Below, in pieces: positions 13,901-24,330 of a stretch of DNA of 64,000 nt. Origin of the DNA: Euglena gracilis (taxonomy: Eukaryota > Euglenida > Euglenophyceae > Euglenales). The stretch's first letter is position 1; each line of letters opens with the position of its first letter. The notes beneath the pieces are model-generated. The model had not been told where the DNA came from and did no database searches. It saw only the letters and a list, made by a program, of their open reading frames with translations. Position numbers and translations under genes: made by a program. Location: assembly GCA_039621445.1 (NCBI GenBank), contig CP154954.1:15395805-15459804 (forward strand), in the 5' to 3' direction.

Positions 13901-16610
13901 TCGAGGTCATCTTTCTGAAAGTTTTCCGTACATTTTCTGTGCAGATGAGGAGCAGTTGGAATGCCAAAATTTCATTGTGGCTGGGAGGTGTACCAGGTGT
14001 ACCAACTAGCAAACCCCCCCCTCCCCCATTGACGCGAGTGCAGTTTCCATATTTTCCAGGGAGATATCACAATTGGGTGAATTTTTGGCTGTGCCCCACC
14101 CCCCACCCACTGGACCATGTGCTTAGTCGGGTGCCTACCCCATCCGACCCCCCTCCCTGGGGGGAGGGTTTTGGGGAGGTGCCTGCCCATAGCAGGCACC
14201 CCCTCCGACCCCGGCGCCAAAGGCGCCAGGGGCCTGGAAAAGGCCATTTTAAATGACAATTTTCTTGGTCCCCCGGACCCCCCCGGGGAGGCAGGCACCC
14301 CCCCCCCCCGGTCGGTAAGCACAGGCCTGGTCTACTCATGTCCTATTTTGAATACCAGCCGACCAAGGCCCATGCCCGACTGGCCGGCCTCAGGCAGGAG
14401 GAGGTGCGGTGCGTCCCTTCCTATCCCTATACGTATTGCTCCACCCTCGATGTCCCGCCGTGCGGCCGCGTGCGAAGCCTGTTTTTCCCTATCGATTGGT
14501 ATGCGCGGTTTGGGCCAACTCCGCTGGGCCCGAGATATGGTCGTTTTGTGGTTTTGGGCCAGTTTTGCCAGTTTTGCCCATTTCAGGTCTATTCGGGCCA
14601 GAAACTGTAAATTGGCCATATCTCGGGCTAAACATCTGATTCAATCGAGGCTGATGCAATTCTGCCTGCCGTTATTTGACGGTGATCCTCTGGTGGGACA
14701 GCCAAATCAGTTTTGAAATGGACAGCGAGCGAAACTATGAAAACACAGGTATTTCGGCGGTTACAAATGTGGGGGTATTTTCCATGCAGCATTGGAAACA
14801 TTGGAAACAGTTGAAACAGAGATGCTTTGGTCCAAACAACAGAATTTTCATTCACCCCCCCCCCCCGGGCTTGGTGCTGGACGTGGCGGCTTCTTTCCCA
14901 TTCCTATATTCCTGAAGGGAATATTGGCCCTGGTTTGGTGAGGAGGGCTGTGGTGTCGATGTGAATAGGGTTCATAAGTTATGGCTTAATGTGTTTGAAA
15001 GAGTTCACAGATGGATCCCCGTTTATTTTATTAAGGGGATCCTCACAACATACTTTCCTAGATTTCATCTCCATTCATTCCTAATGGTGCAATGGTGTGT
15101 CTCCTCGGAGGCTTTCGCAGCACGTTGCCGACTCTCCACAGCCCGATTCTCCCATCTGAGATGTTGAGATGTGAGGCCAGCGTAGAACATGTGGACCAGA
15201 GTTTGATATCAGTGACATAAGGAGGGAGTCCCGGCTTCAGGTGGGGGCAGCCACCCCATACCATTTTTTGATGTATTTCTGACCCCACATCATTGATTCA
15301 TTTAAGACTCGTGTGACCCACTCCCCGGGGGGATTTCCAGAGTTGGTGGGTGGGTTGGAACCGCTGGACCCACCCCCCCTCCGGGTGCACCATCGGGTGT
15401 GTGGGGCATATAGATCCACTTGTGACCCCTTTGGGGGAACTTTTCCCAGGCCAAGCTCACACCCTTTTTTTGCTCGAAGAAACCCCCCCCCCCCCCCCCC
15501 GACCTCCCCCCCCCCCCGGGAGTCAATCCACCCACCCACCACCCACCCACCCAAAACCCACCCGAAATAAGCCGAAATATCTGGGATGGTCTCTTCCATG
15601 TGACTGACTGATTATTGGCCCCCCCCCTCCGAAGTGGGTTTCGGCCAGGACTGGCCAACAGCGCCCCCCCCCCCCCGGCGTCTTTCGGATTTCATTTGAC
15701 TACGGCCCAAAGTCTATTGATTTTGAGCCATTTTGGCTAAAAGTGGAGGCCCCTTCCCCCTGGTCGGCGTCGGAAGTGAGCGACTGCTTTTCGAAAGTGA
15801 GTTTTTTTTTTTGAAAGTGGAAAGTGACCATATGGTATTCCCCCTGACCGAGGGGGAGGGGCGACTCCCCCCACCTGCCTCACATCAAACCCTGATGCCG
15901 ACCCTTTGGGCCACCGGGCCCCAGCAGGCCTCCCGGGCCGACCCGGGGCAAGGCCTGCCGGGAAAAGGGGCAGCATCTCCCGTCGTGACTCTTGGCTGCC
16001 ACCCCGCCTGGCCGTCAAGAGTTGTCGTGCGCCGGACCACAACGCAAGCATGCCTGCCGGGGTTGATTGTTCCTGAGAGTCATTTCCCAACACCGAGTCA
16101 TTTAGGGTGAAGTAAAATGTAAATGTCCCTTGCTCGAATCAGGGACGTCACATTGTATTATTTTTTTTGAAATTGCTTTGCATGATTTCGTTTTTGTTTC
16201 AGTTTTCTGCGAAGTTAATAAAAATATGTGTGCACCTCAAATGTTTCCTCCTGATTGTGGTGCACCCATGGTGCAGCATGGTGCAAACAACCCGGTGTCA
16301 TTTACCGTGGTTTGTTTTGCATTTCAAGCAGTGCCGATGGTGTGTTCATGGTAATACGGTTATTGGTGCTCAAGGGTTATAAGTTCAGGCTTAGTGTGCA
16401 CCCAGAAGGGGTCCAAAAAATGCTGACCTTGCTGCAAGCGAAGTATATAAGGTACTTTGAGAATTTTTATGATTTTTTTTGAAATCCAAAAGTTATCACT
16501 CGAATCCTGTCACTTTTTATTCCCTCCTTTTTTCTGTGACTTTTGGCACATTTTGGTTGTTTCTTCATCATTTTCCCCTTTGGGGAGCCCGAGGGAGGGA
16601 TAAAAAACAA
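10926..16610. other. Unannotated DNA with poly-C/poly-G tracts and hairpins
   Basis: No gene is recognisable. The longest C tracts in the window are here (15482-15500 and around 12960). Two GC hairpins followed by eight T (13089-13114 and 13211-13244) resemble the one at 470-496. At 13000-13340 a series of short palindromes built on CTAGCTAGT surrounds these hairpins. The remaining open frames are short and overlap on both strands. Confidence 0.4.
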
Positions 16611-16615
16611 CGGGG

Positions 16616-16765
16616 AAATATAATATTATATATTATGTGTGATATATATTATCATGTATGTATAGTATATTTCCATTATATATATCATATATATATATCA
16701 TATATATGTATATATTATAAATATTAACCAAATAATATATATAAAATTACCATTAATATAAATGG
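16616..16765. repeat. AT-rich dinucleotide microsatellite
   Basis: About 150 bp consist almost wholly of TA/AT dinucleotides with interruptions (TATATAT, CATATATA). It is a simple-sequence repeat with no coding potential. It lies between the C-rich left part of the window and the retrotransposon cluster. Confidence 0.85.
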
Positions 16766-17382
16766 GGGTTTAAACCCGTTTGTTCTGGATGGTGGGGCTG
16801 GGATAAGAAAACAAGGATGTTTCCATGGTGTTATGTCTTGCACGAAAGAGCGGAGGGAAAGGTGTTGCAATTTGCATTGGTGTCCGCATCCAGTTGCCCG
16901 AGGTTAGCACCGCAGCTGTAAGTTCATCAACACCCGCTGCCCCGTGTTCCGGTTTAATCTCAGATTCGACAACACTTCCGGACCTTTTCCTGTCCCCCTC
17001 CCCCTCCAAAAGGTGCGGGCAAGCACCTTTGTTGTCCCCAAAAGTCTCTCCTCCCTCCCACCTGCTGTCCACCACAGCCCCAAGTTGCTGCTCATATCGT
17101 CAGTATGGCCGTGATGCTTGCACAGCAACAGCTGTGCAGTTTTATGTTCGGTGTTGACCATTTTTTGAGGTCCGAAAAGTCAAGTCAAGAAAATGGTCAA
17201 AAAAGGAATCAAATCAAAGAAATTCGGACATCAAGAAAAATGCTTCTTCTTCTCTTCCCGGGGCCAATTTTCGCTTCGGACACCTCGGGCCCGCTGCGGG
17301 CTCAACATTTTTCCCGGGCTCGCCAGCGGTTTGTTTTGCGGATTGTGACCTGCTGGCAAACCGCAAAAGGAAGGAAGGGACA
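16766..17382. other. Left flank of the DIRS cluster, no recognised gene
   Basis: Short open frames only. From about 17260 a degenerate echo of the DIRS terminal block appears, with CACCTCGGGC, CTCGCCAGCGG and GATTGTGACCTG. It suggests the remains of an older terminal repeat left of the clearer one at 17383. Confidence 0.35.
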
Positions 17383-17479
17383 CCTCGGGCTCCGCACTTT
17401 GCCCTTGTGAGGCCATGCCTTGCTCGCCGGCGGTGCTGTGCGGATTGTTCTGGTGCGCTTTGGTTAGGAGGTCCCGCTT
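17383..17479 (+). repeat. C-family DIRS terminal repeat, left half, split by element M
   Basis: This segment matches the right arm of the C-array junctions (for example 25915-26014). It contains CACCTCGGGCTCCGCACTTT, CTTGTGAGGCCATGCCTTGC and GGTTAGGAGGTCCCGCTT. It stops at CCCGCTT. The continuation AGTGCCTTTTTTTCGCCGGA is found at 22096, beyond element M. The terminal repeat is therefore interrupted by M. Confidence 0.75.
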
Positions 17480-17545
17480 TCGGACTCCCACGACAGAGGA
17501 AGGGGGAGGAAGGGACCAAGAGGGCGAAGCACAAGAAGATGGTGA

Positions 17546-17636
17546 GGTCCTGCTTTCCTTGCCGGCTGTTCTGTTCTGGTGTGTTTGTGCGTGCGCGGGG
17601 GGTGCCTCTTACTGCGCCTTTGTTGCCGGAGTTGGC
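17546..17636. repeat. Left inverted terminal repeat of element M
   Basis: This is the reverse complement, with few differences, of about 21976-22070. Shared blocks include GGTCCTGCTTTCCTTGCCGG, CTGTTCTGTTCTGG and GCCGGAGTTGGC. In DIRS elements such inverted ends flank the coding region and serve replication through a circular intermediate. That role is inferred here from family knowledge. Confidence 0.75.
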
Positions 17637-18370
17637 GATGATGAGGCCTCCTCCGACACCTTGGCGAAGCTGAACCGCCGTGGCCCCGCCCCCCTCCTCT
17701 CCCATGGTCGCTTGGTGGGGGCCCCCCCCCCTGATGGGGATGGTGGTCTCTTTCTGTGTTTCTGGGTGGGTGGTTGGGGCTGCTTGGTCGGGGGTCCCCT
17801 TTCTGGTTGGGATGTCTTTCGTTTTCTGCTGATTTTTTGGGTGGGAGGGTTGGGCTCACCATCTTCTTGTGCTTCGCCCTCTTGGTCCCTTCCTCCCCCT
17901 TCCTCTGTCGTGGGAGTCCGAGACCACTCGGGCTCCGCACTGCGAGATGGTGAGGTACTGTGCACCCCCCTTTGGGCCATAATATTTTGAATTTTTGATA
18001 CGACCCCAAGTCGCAAATAATGGGCTTGGAAGGCCCCAAAATTTTTCCACTGACCCAGCTGCTGGACTTCTTCCACTTGCAAACCAGCATTTTTCCACCA
18101 TAAGACCCCAGCCCCTCTGGTGCTGTGGGGTTTCCAATGGGTGGTGTCCACCCCCCCCTCTTGCAGAATTTCTTTGGTAAGGGAATTCACCCTTTCTGAT
18201 GTCAAAGGTCTTTTACCATCCAAAGACCATAACAAATTATTTTTGTGTCCAACCATGTGGGCTGTCCTTTCCACATATTCTTTCAATAAATGCCAGGGGC
18301 TGATGAGGGGGGTGTGTGGCAAATTCAAAATCTCCTCCCATCTTGGGAATTGCCACCCTTTCCTTTGCAA
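17609..18370 (-). CDS. Tyrosine recombinase, C-terminal catalytic part (element M)
   Basis: This 253-codon stretch carries the C-terminal catalytic residues of a lambda-integrase-type tyrosine recombinase. H-x-x-R is seen as HSTR (His82, Arg85), with Trp108 in LGQWKN and the nucleophile Tyr118 in AFQAHYLRLG. In DIRS elements this enzyme integrates the circular DNA copy. The first catalytic Arg lies upstream in the same frame, across a UGA at about 18386-18388. After the tyrosine comes a basic, proline-rich tail of about 130 residues that overlaps the terminal repeat sequence and may not be functional. The plus-strand copies have Gly or Arg codons at the position of the UGA, so it looks like a nonsense mutation of an otherwise full-length recombinase. 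Confidence 0.85.
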   Translation of the reverse strand: MQRKGWQFPRWEEILNLPHTPLISPWHLLKEYVERTAHMVGHKNNLLWSLDGKRPLTSERVNSLTKEILQEGGVDTTHWKPHSTRGAGVLWWKNAGLQVEEVQQLGQWKNFGAFQAHYLRLGVVSKIQNIMAQRGVHSTSPSRSAEPEWSRTPTTEEGGGRDQEGEAQEDGEPNPPTQKISRKRKTSQPERGPPTKQPQPPTQKHRKRPPSPSGGGAPTKRPWERRGAGPRRFSFAKVSEEASSSPTPATKAQ

Positions 18371-18388
18371 TAAAATGAAAATTTTTTC

Positions 18389-19378
18389 TCACACGAAACT
18401 GATTTTTCGCTGGGTTCTGGCTAAATCAACCCCCCTGTGGAGGGCTAACAGCCTCCAACAGATGATGAGTCTGTTTCTGAGCTCTTTCACAGACAGGTCT
18501 GAGAGGGGTTTGGATTTCCTGATGATGTTTTCTAAGAAATCAGTGGGGTCCCAGAAATGGGCATACTTGCAGACATTGGAATTCCACTTCCTTTTCAATG
18601 GAGACAAAAGAGGGGAAAACCTCAATGACCCAAACCCTGGGAGTAATAAAACTGCTGCATATGCATTTCGTGCAGTGTTGAGGCTGTGGGCAGCCAAATC
18701 AAGGATGGCCTCGGCCATCTTGTGGACTGTGCAGTCCTGCAGGGGCACCCCTTTGTGCAACAATTGGCCCACCAATGTCCTGAAGGCTGAATCATATCTT
18801 TTGACATTTCCCAGATTTTTTATGTAAGTGTCGATACTGGACATCGAAACTTCCTGGGATTGTAATATTTGCCTGACACAATCAAGCAGGCCAATTTCCA
18901 CCTTGGGGGGGGGCATCTCCTCCCCCCAGCAGTTGGTGAATAGACCCCATTGGGGGGGTACCAACAAAACTTTGCTGCCTGGCTTTCTGATTGCCATTAA
19001 TTGGCGCCACCATGATGTTGAAGCCCAGTGGGGTACGATCAACAGACAAGTCAGGTCTGGGTTTACCATTAATCTCTGAACCCATTGGGGAATGATGCTC
19101 CAGGGGGGGTTTGCATAAACTGGGGGGAGGCCCCTCAAATCTGCCTTCAAGGCATCCACCAGCAAAGCCCCTTGGTGGGGGTATCGACAAACAAACTTGG
19201 GGAATTTTTTGTTGCTGGGTGTGCAAAACATGTCCACCTCTGGGGTGATGTCCTGTCTGAAAAATTTCAGGATTTGGTGAAAGATATGTAGGTTTAGGGT
19301 ATAATCCCCTGGGTCCTTTTGCTCCCTGGTCAGGGAGTCTGCCAATTGCTCTTTTGTGGGAACCCAAACCACCTGCAA
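18389..19378 (-). CDS. RNase H end, Dam-like methyltransferase and recombinase N-terminal part (element M)
   Basis: About 330 codons. Residues 1-20 complete the RNase H domain (WVPTKEQLAD, last acidic residue Asp14). Residues 48-160 resemble the methyltransferase-like domain of DIRS elements. They open with a DMFCTPSNKKFPKF block and contain the N6-adenine methyltransferase-type motif ANPPW (89-93), followed by LIVPHWASTSWW. Residues 160-329 are the N-terminal and core-binding part of the tyrosine recombinase, with the likely first catalytic arginine in LALHRGVDLA (Arg315). The frame is the same as that of the C-terminal recombinase piece, separated by a single UGA. It differs from the RT frame, which joins by a one-base shift near 19415. 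There is no ATG at the first position; this is the continuation of a longer polyprotein. Confidence 0.82.
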   Translation of the reverse strand: MQVVWVPTKEQLADSLTREQKDPGDYTLNLHIFHQILKFFRQDITPEVDMFCTPSNKKFPKFVCRYPHQGALLVDALKADLRGLPPVYANPPWSIIPQWVQRLMVNPDLTCLLIVPHWASTSWWRQLMAIRKPGSKVLLVPPQWGLFTNCWGEEMPPPKVEIGLLDCVRQILQSQEVSMSSIDTYIKNLGNVKRYDSAFRTLVGQLLHKGVPLQDCTVHKMAEAILDLAAHSLNTARNAYAAVLLLPGFGSLRFSPLLSPLKRKWNSNVCKYAHFWDPTDFLENIIRKSKPLSDLSVKELRNRLIICWRLLALHRGVDLARTQRKISFV

Positions 19379-19416
19379 ATTGATTTGCTTTTCTTGGCAA
19401 TGATACAGCAGGGGTT

Positions 19417-21233
19417 TTAAAAATGCAATTTAGGTAGGGCTTTTTGCCTCCCCATTTTGTTAGATAACTTACAGCCACTTGGCTGTCCACATGAAGCATT
19501 ATGGTTTGTTTTGGTTTTGCCAGACTTTTTACTGTCTCCACTGCTGACATCAATTCTTTTTGGTTGATGTGAAGGATGTGCAGGTCCCTCCAAAAATCCT
19601 GCACTTTTTGGCCTGAGTTTTTGTCCAGCCCCCCCCACTGCCAGGTGCTGCTGTCTGAAAACAGATCCCGAGAGGCCTGGGATTGAAAGGCTCTGCCCAC
19701 ACCTGGCTGCAAAAACGCTTTTAACTCCACAATTTGATCTTTGACCCCTTGGGGAATGGTTAGGGTGTGGTCCCAACCCCACTTTGTGTGCAAATCCACC
19801 ATTTTGCAAAGTTGATCTGTCAGAATTCTGAGAAATGGCATGGAGACTAAATAGCTTCTGACTTGCCCCACAATAGAGCTGAGTTTTCTGCAGCTCATTT
19901 TTTGTGCTGTGAGCACTTTTCCCAGCTCCTTTCTTAAGGATTTTAATTTTTCCTGTGGGATTTCCAGCTGGCCCTTTTTCAAATTGACCCACTGGCCCAA
20001 ATGTTTTATTTCCTGTGTGGGTTCCAGACAGGATTTGGGGAGGTTTAATCTGAAACCTGCCAATAAAAGGTCCTGCTTTATTTCTGCCAAATGTTGGGCT
20101 GCAGTCTTTTTGCTGGGGGCTAACAGCAAAATGTCGTCTAGGTAGATGAAAACTACCTTTCCCTCCTTTCTCCACTTCCTTTCCCAGACTCTCATGAGAG
20201 TCATAAACTTTTGTGGCAGGCTGCTTATACCAAAACATGCAGCTTGAAACTGCCAAGTTTCCCCCCCCACTTGCATGCAGACATGTTTTTCCAGGCTGCT
20301 GTGCAGTTTTAGGTGAAAATAAGCATCTTTCAGATCTATTTTTCCACAGAACCATCCTTTTCTTAGGTATGGGAAAATGTTTCCCATGTGTTCCAGCCTG
20401 AACTTCTGGGGGGTGAAATAGTGATTTAACTGTCGACAATCTGAAATCAGTCTTTCCTTGGTCTTTTCCCCTTCTTTTTTGGAAATTATGAAGTAAGGGA
20501 CAAAATGTTTTGCCTCCTCTGGGGGGATTTGCCTGGTTGCCCCTGCACATTCGTATTCTCTCAGAATTTTTTGGGCAGTCATTACTTCCTGGGGAGTTTT
20601 GAAGGGAACTTTTAAGGACATTTGAGGGGGGAGGGGAAGATCTGCCATAACTCCCTCCCTTATCAGGTTTAATACCTCTCTGCTGGCTCCTGCCTTGACC
20701 CAATGGGGGATGCTGGTCTGCAGGGCTTTGTAAGGGGGTACCCCTGGGTGTAATGTGTCTGGGGACTCCACAGGCCCCATCACTGGGGTCACCCCTGGTT
20801 GCCCCATCACTGGGGCTGTAGCTGGCCCTGCCATAGGGCTTTCCAAAGACAGGCTTTCCCCCTGTTTGTGAATGATGGGGGAAGGTCTGTGCCTGAAATG
20901 AGGGGGTATATACAAGGCTGGGCTGATTATCTTCTGGGGGGGGCCTGTCTGAGCCAATCTTGGGCCTCCCCCCCAAGGGCTGATGTGGTGATTGCCTTGG
21001 CCACCATTTGCCTTCTGGCCTCCCCTGGCACTCAGGCCTGCTTGGCCACCATTTGCCTTCTGGCCTCCCTTGGCTCTCAGGCTTGCTTGGCCTCCATTGG
21101 CCTTTTCTCTGGGACTGTCTCTTCTCTGTCCCTCTTGATTTCCCATAAAGGCCACCATGGCCTGTTCTTGGCATTGGCTTGCCACTCCTGGGGGGTTTGT
21201 GTCTGAAATTGCTGGGGGGAAAGTTGGACACAC
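19417..21233 (-). CDS. Reverse transcriptase and RNase H (element M)
   Basis: The polymerase copies element RNA into DNA, and the RNase H degrades the RNA strand. Numbering from a non-ATG first codon, residues 40-85 are Gly/Gln-rich (KANGGQ repeats). RT motifs follow: SDCRQLN (264-270), KIDLKDAYFHL with catalytic Asp300, ACFGISSLPQKF (332-343) and FIYLDD with Asp366-Asp367. RNase H acidic residues are Asp527 (FSDSST), Glu560 (NQKEL) and Asp583 (HVDSQVA); the fourth Asp is in the next frame. Homology ends near residue 607 at a T5-A4-C4 stretch (about 19410-19420). One base added or lost there moves the reading into the methyltransferase/recombinase frame. The frame stays open further left by chance. 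All RT and RNase H catalytic residues I can check are present. Confidence 0.88.
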
Positions 21234-21910
21234 CTTTCCCCAATGGGCTCTTTCCAGGTTGGGGTACTGGCTGCCATAGCCTGTCCCCTGGGCCCACTGC
21301 CCTCTTGATTAATGGCTTCCATAGCCTTGAATTTGGACCCCAGGTCCTTTTTGTTGATGGCTGCCATAGCCATGATAATTTGAATCCTTTGGATTTGTTG
21401 AAAGGCTGTCATAGCCTTTGTCTTGACCCCTGGAAGGGGGTGGACATAGAAAAGGGGGGTTGAGTCTGTTGGACCTGTGATGGTATTCCCCTTCTGTCTT
21501 CTCTTCCTGACCACAGTTGTCCATGGTCCATGGCCATTCTCATGTTGAGAGGGGGATTTGAAAATCTCAGAAGCCTTGGGGGGTGGGGGGGTTGCGATGG
21601 CCACGGACTGGCTAGTTGCTGCCGCCCCTCCAGCTTCTGCAGCTGCTGCTGTGACTCCACCTTCCCCAGCTTCAGCTGACTTCTTGAAAGTTCTTTGCAG
21701 TTCTTCTTGAGATTCAGAGTTTCTTTGAAATTCATTCTTCATGGAAATCCAGTTGTCGATATCTGTTGTGTTTCTTGTTCTTCTTTCTTGAATTTCTTCC
21801 AGTTCCAGTTGAATTCTTCCTGCAGGAAGTTGAAGTTCCACAGAAAGTTCGGTCCACCAGTTGGTAAGAGTATTGGTTCTCGGGAAGGTAGAACTCCTCG
21901 AAAAACGATT
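21077..21910 (-). CDS. Gag-like protein (element M)
   Basis: This open frame lies upstream of the polymerase frame and overlaps it in another frame. Its N-terminal part is rich in Glu, Gln and Arg (ELEEIQERRTRNTTD) and may form a coiled coil. A middle Ala-rich part is followed by GHGPWTTVVRKRRQKG and then a region of repeated AMAA and AI motifs. The GHGPW-TVV motif recurs in the Gag of every plus-strand C copy, which supports a shared structural or nucleic-acid-binding role. The frame is open without an ATG back to the inverted repeat at about 21970. An internal Met occurs in WISMKNEF, so the true start is unclear. Function is inferred from position; no zinc knuckle is present. Confidence 0.65.
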   Translation of the reverse strand, partial: NRFSRSSTFPRTNTLTNWWTELSVELQLPAGRIQLELEEIQERRTRNTTDIDNWISMKNEFQRNSESQEELQRTFKKSAEAGEGGVTAAAAEAGGAAATSQSVAIATPPPPKASEIFKSPSQHENGHGPWTTVVRKRRQKGNTITGPTDSTPLFYVHPLPGVKTKAMTAFQQIQRIQIIMAMAAINKKDLGSKFKAMEAINQEGSGPRGQAMAASTPTWKEPIGERCVQLSPQQFQTQTPQEWQANAKNRPWWPLWEIKRDREETVPEKRPMEAKQA

Positions 21911-21975
21911 CCACTTGAACTCGTAGTAGTAAAACTCTTTCTCCTTGAGGTCGAAGGGCAGAAATAGGAATCAGC

Positions 21976-22095
21976 CAACTCCGGCAACAAAAAGCAGTAA
22001 GAAGCACCCCCCGCGCACGCACAAACACACCAGAACAGAACAGCCGGCAAGGAAAGCAGGACCTCACCATCTCGCAGTGCGGAGCCCGAGTGGTC
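21976..22095. repeat. Right inverted terminal repeat of element M
   Basis: This segment is the reverse complement of the left end at 17546-17636 and continues into CTCACCATCTCGCAGTGCGG and AGCCCGAGTGGT. That continuation is complemented internally at about 17924-17956. The edge at 22095/22096 abuts AGTGCCTTTTTTT, the second half of the C-family terminal repeat. Confidence 0.72.
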
Positions 22096-22286
22096 AGTGC
22101 CTTTTTTTCGCCGGAGTTGGCTGATTCCTAATTTGCCCTTCAACACCCAGAAGACAGGAACTTCAAATACCTCACCAATTGAGAAAAGAAGAAGACAATC
22201 AATCCACTCAAATTATCAAGAAAGTCACGGTCGCGCAGAACTTCAAATCAAAAGTTGTTGATTTTTTCGAAAGAATTCAATGAAAG

Positions 22287-23330
22287 ATGCAACTTCAAAG
22301 AAGCAAAGCCCTGGAGTACTTCAAGAGGGAGAAGCAGCAACAGCTGGACAACCTGAAGGCGCGGGTCAACTGTGGCGAGCCGTGGTTGCCCCTACCCGAA
22401 AAAGAAATTTCCCCCACAGAAAATTCCAGAACTCAAACCCTGCAAAGTGATGGCCACGGACCCTGGCAGACAGTGGTCGGAAGACCCTGAACGGGAAAGA
22501 AACAACGACCAGCAGGCCACTACGGCCACTGGAGCCAGGGCCATTGCGGCCAAAATTCTGCCAGTTCCACCAATACCTTGTTCAAGCTGGGCCATGGCGG
22601 CCACAATAGCAAGCTGGGCAATGGCGGCCACAATAGCAAGCTGGGCCATGGCGGCCAAAACAGCAATGGCCATGGCGGCCGATGGAACAAAGGCCAGGGT
22701 GGCCAACAATGCCAAGGCCAGGGTGACCAATTCCACAAACAGAGGCCCAGTGGCAGGGGCAGGACAGGTCAACAACACCCCAATCATTTCTTCATCTCAA
22801 ACCCCATCAGGGGTACAGGATGGGCCGCCAGTGGTCCCCCAAGATTTTCAATGGGCATGGAACCCAACATCCAAAAGAAGTTAATGGGGACTATCAAAAT
22901 TTTAAGAGTGGAGCCAACATCAAGAGGGCCAGGGGGCCAGATTTATCATCAACAACATCAACAATTTCAAGGCCTCTGGGGCCATCAATTATCAGAAGGG
23001 GAAAAACCCCAGAATCTAACAGGCTGTCCCCCAGCAGGGGGTTTCAATGTCCGGTGGCAGCCCCAGGAGGATGCCCCCAAAGGGGCAGTGGAGGACAAGG
23101 GGGCAACCCCCCCTCTACATTTTCTGTCAGTGCCCATGGCAGGGGCAAACCAAAACAAGCGGGAGACCCAAAAAGGGGCCCCTATGGTATGTCAATCGAC
23201 AACACCAATGACAAAGTGGAGGATCAGAGAACCTGTGAGAAGAGCATGCACCCCCCCCCCAGTCACCTTTGGAGAATGCTCAATCCCCAGGGGCACCAGC
23301 GGTGCAATGTCAAAAACCCCCCACCCAGCA
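22287..23330 (+). pseudogene. Gag-like region of copy C1
   Basis: ATG at 22287 opens a coiled-coil-like start (SKALEYFKREKQQQLDNLKA) and reaches GHGPWQTVVGRP, the motif shared with element M. A UGA at 22488-22490 then interrupts the same frame. Beyond it the frame continues as a His/Gly-rich block (GHGGHNSKLG repeats, then GRWNKGQGGQQ) that looks RNA-binding. The divergent copy C5 has Arg where the UGA stands, so this is probably a mutation. The same UGA is present in C2, C3 and C4. Confidence 0.7.
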
Positions 23331-24330
23331 CCCAGAAAATCAGCTAGTTGGGAAAATACATTCCATGGAGGAGAATTGGGAGACACCCCTTGTACCAGAG
23401 ACTTCAAAAAAAGACTAAAATGGTGGACAAAAAATGCCTCCCCAGCAACATGTCAATTGAAAAAAAAATGTAATTCAACCACCCTGGGTGAATCCCCCAA
23501 AATTGTCCACCCACCCAAAACCCAGGGCCAACCTGGACATGAACCAGACAGAAAAAATTCTGCTGGATTACAAAAAAATGGGGTCAGTGAAATGAGTTTG
23601 GGATTCAGAAACCCAGTATTTGATCGCATGGTTTTTAATTTCAAAACCAGAAGGGGGAACAACCAAATGGATAATCATCAGCGACTGCAGAGAAAAAAAA
23701 AGCAGTTTCAAGTAAAACCTTTCAAGCTGGATGATATTTGGAAAAAGGCCACTGGGCAGCAAAAATAGACCGAAAGGATGCCTGTTTTCATATTCCAGTA
23801 AGTCCAGGCCTCAGGCCATTTTTAAGGCATCAGGTAGGGGGGCAGTCCTGGGAATTTCAAAGAGGCTGATTTGGGCTAAATGTAATGCCCCAAATTTTAA
23901 TGTCAGTGATGAAATCATTAGAAAAGCTGTGGAGAAAAAGGGGCATCCAGGTGTTTATTTACCTGGACGACATTCTGCTGGTGGCCCCCACCCAAATCAA
24001 TTTACAAAGTCACCTGAAAACAGTTGTCAAAGATTTGCTGGATTCTGGGTTCAAAATCAATGTGAAAAAGTCTACCCTGCAGCCCACCCAAGTGGTAACC
24101 CATCTGGTTTTTCAACTGAACTTCCAGGAAGGAAAACTACAGGTCCCCCCAGAAAGTCAAAAACATAAAAAAGGAGCTGGGAAAATTGTGAAAAAAGATT
24201 ACATGTCAAAAAGGCAAATGGCCGCCATTTTGAGACAAATAAGGTGCAAACTAATGGGCCTGCCCTTTTTAAGGGCTTTTACGGACACCCTGGCAAATTT
24301 TTTGGTGGCAAAGGCCACAGCCCCCTGGGT
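23330..24330 (+). pseudogene. Reverse transcriptase remnant of copy C1
   Basis: RT motifs are spread over several frames: ISDCRE near 23680, AKIDRKDACFHI near 23762-23800 (motif A with its Asp) and VFIYLDDILLVAPT near 23951-23995 (motif C). The thumb region follows, with GFKINVKKSTLQPTQ. A frame change in or before motif A and a stop codon after it break the gene. The RNase H domain that should follow is missing, and the sequence jumps straight to the methyltransferase block. Confidence 0.8.

Larger units (their letters stand above)
17480..22095 (-). mobile_element. DIRS-like tyrosine-recombinase retrotransposon (family M), near-complete
   Basis: The minus strand encodes, in order, a Gag-like protein, reverse transcriptase, RNase H, a Dam-like methyltransferase and a tyrosine recombinase, which is the DIRS order. 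Inverted terminal repeats are visible. The segment 17546-17636, ending CCGGAGTTGGC, is the reverse complement of about 21976-22070. An outer segment (17481-17545, starting CGGACTCCCACGACAGAGG) is complemented internally at about 17845-17960, like the internal complementary region of DIRS elements. There is no integrase or aspartic protease and no LTR pair. Damage seen: one +1 frameshift near 19415 and one UGA near 18386. The element splits a terminal repeat of the related C family. Confidence 0.88.

Noticed and set aside
19417-21297. Second long minus-strand frame overlapping the RT of element M
   Set aside because: It lies out of frame with all RT and RNase H motifs and has low-complexity Gly/Pro/Lys content.
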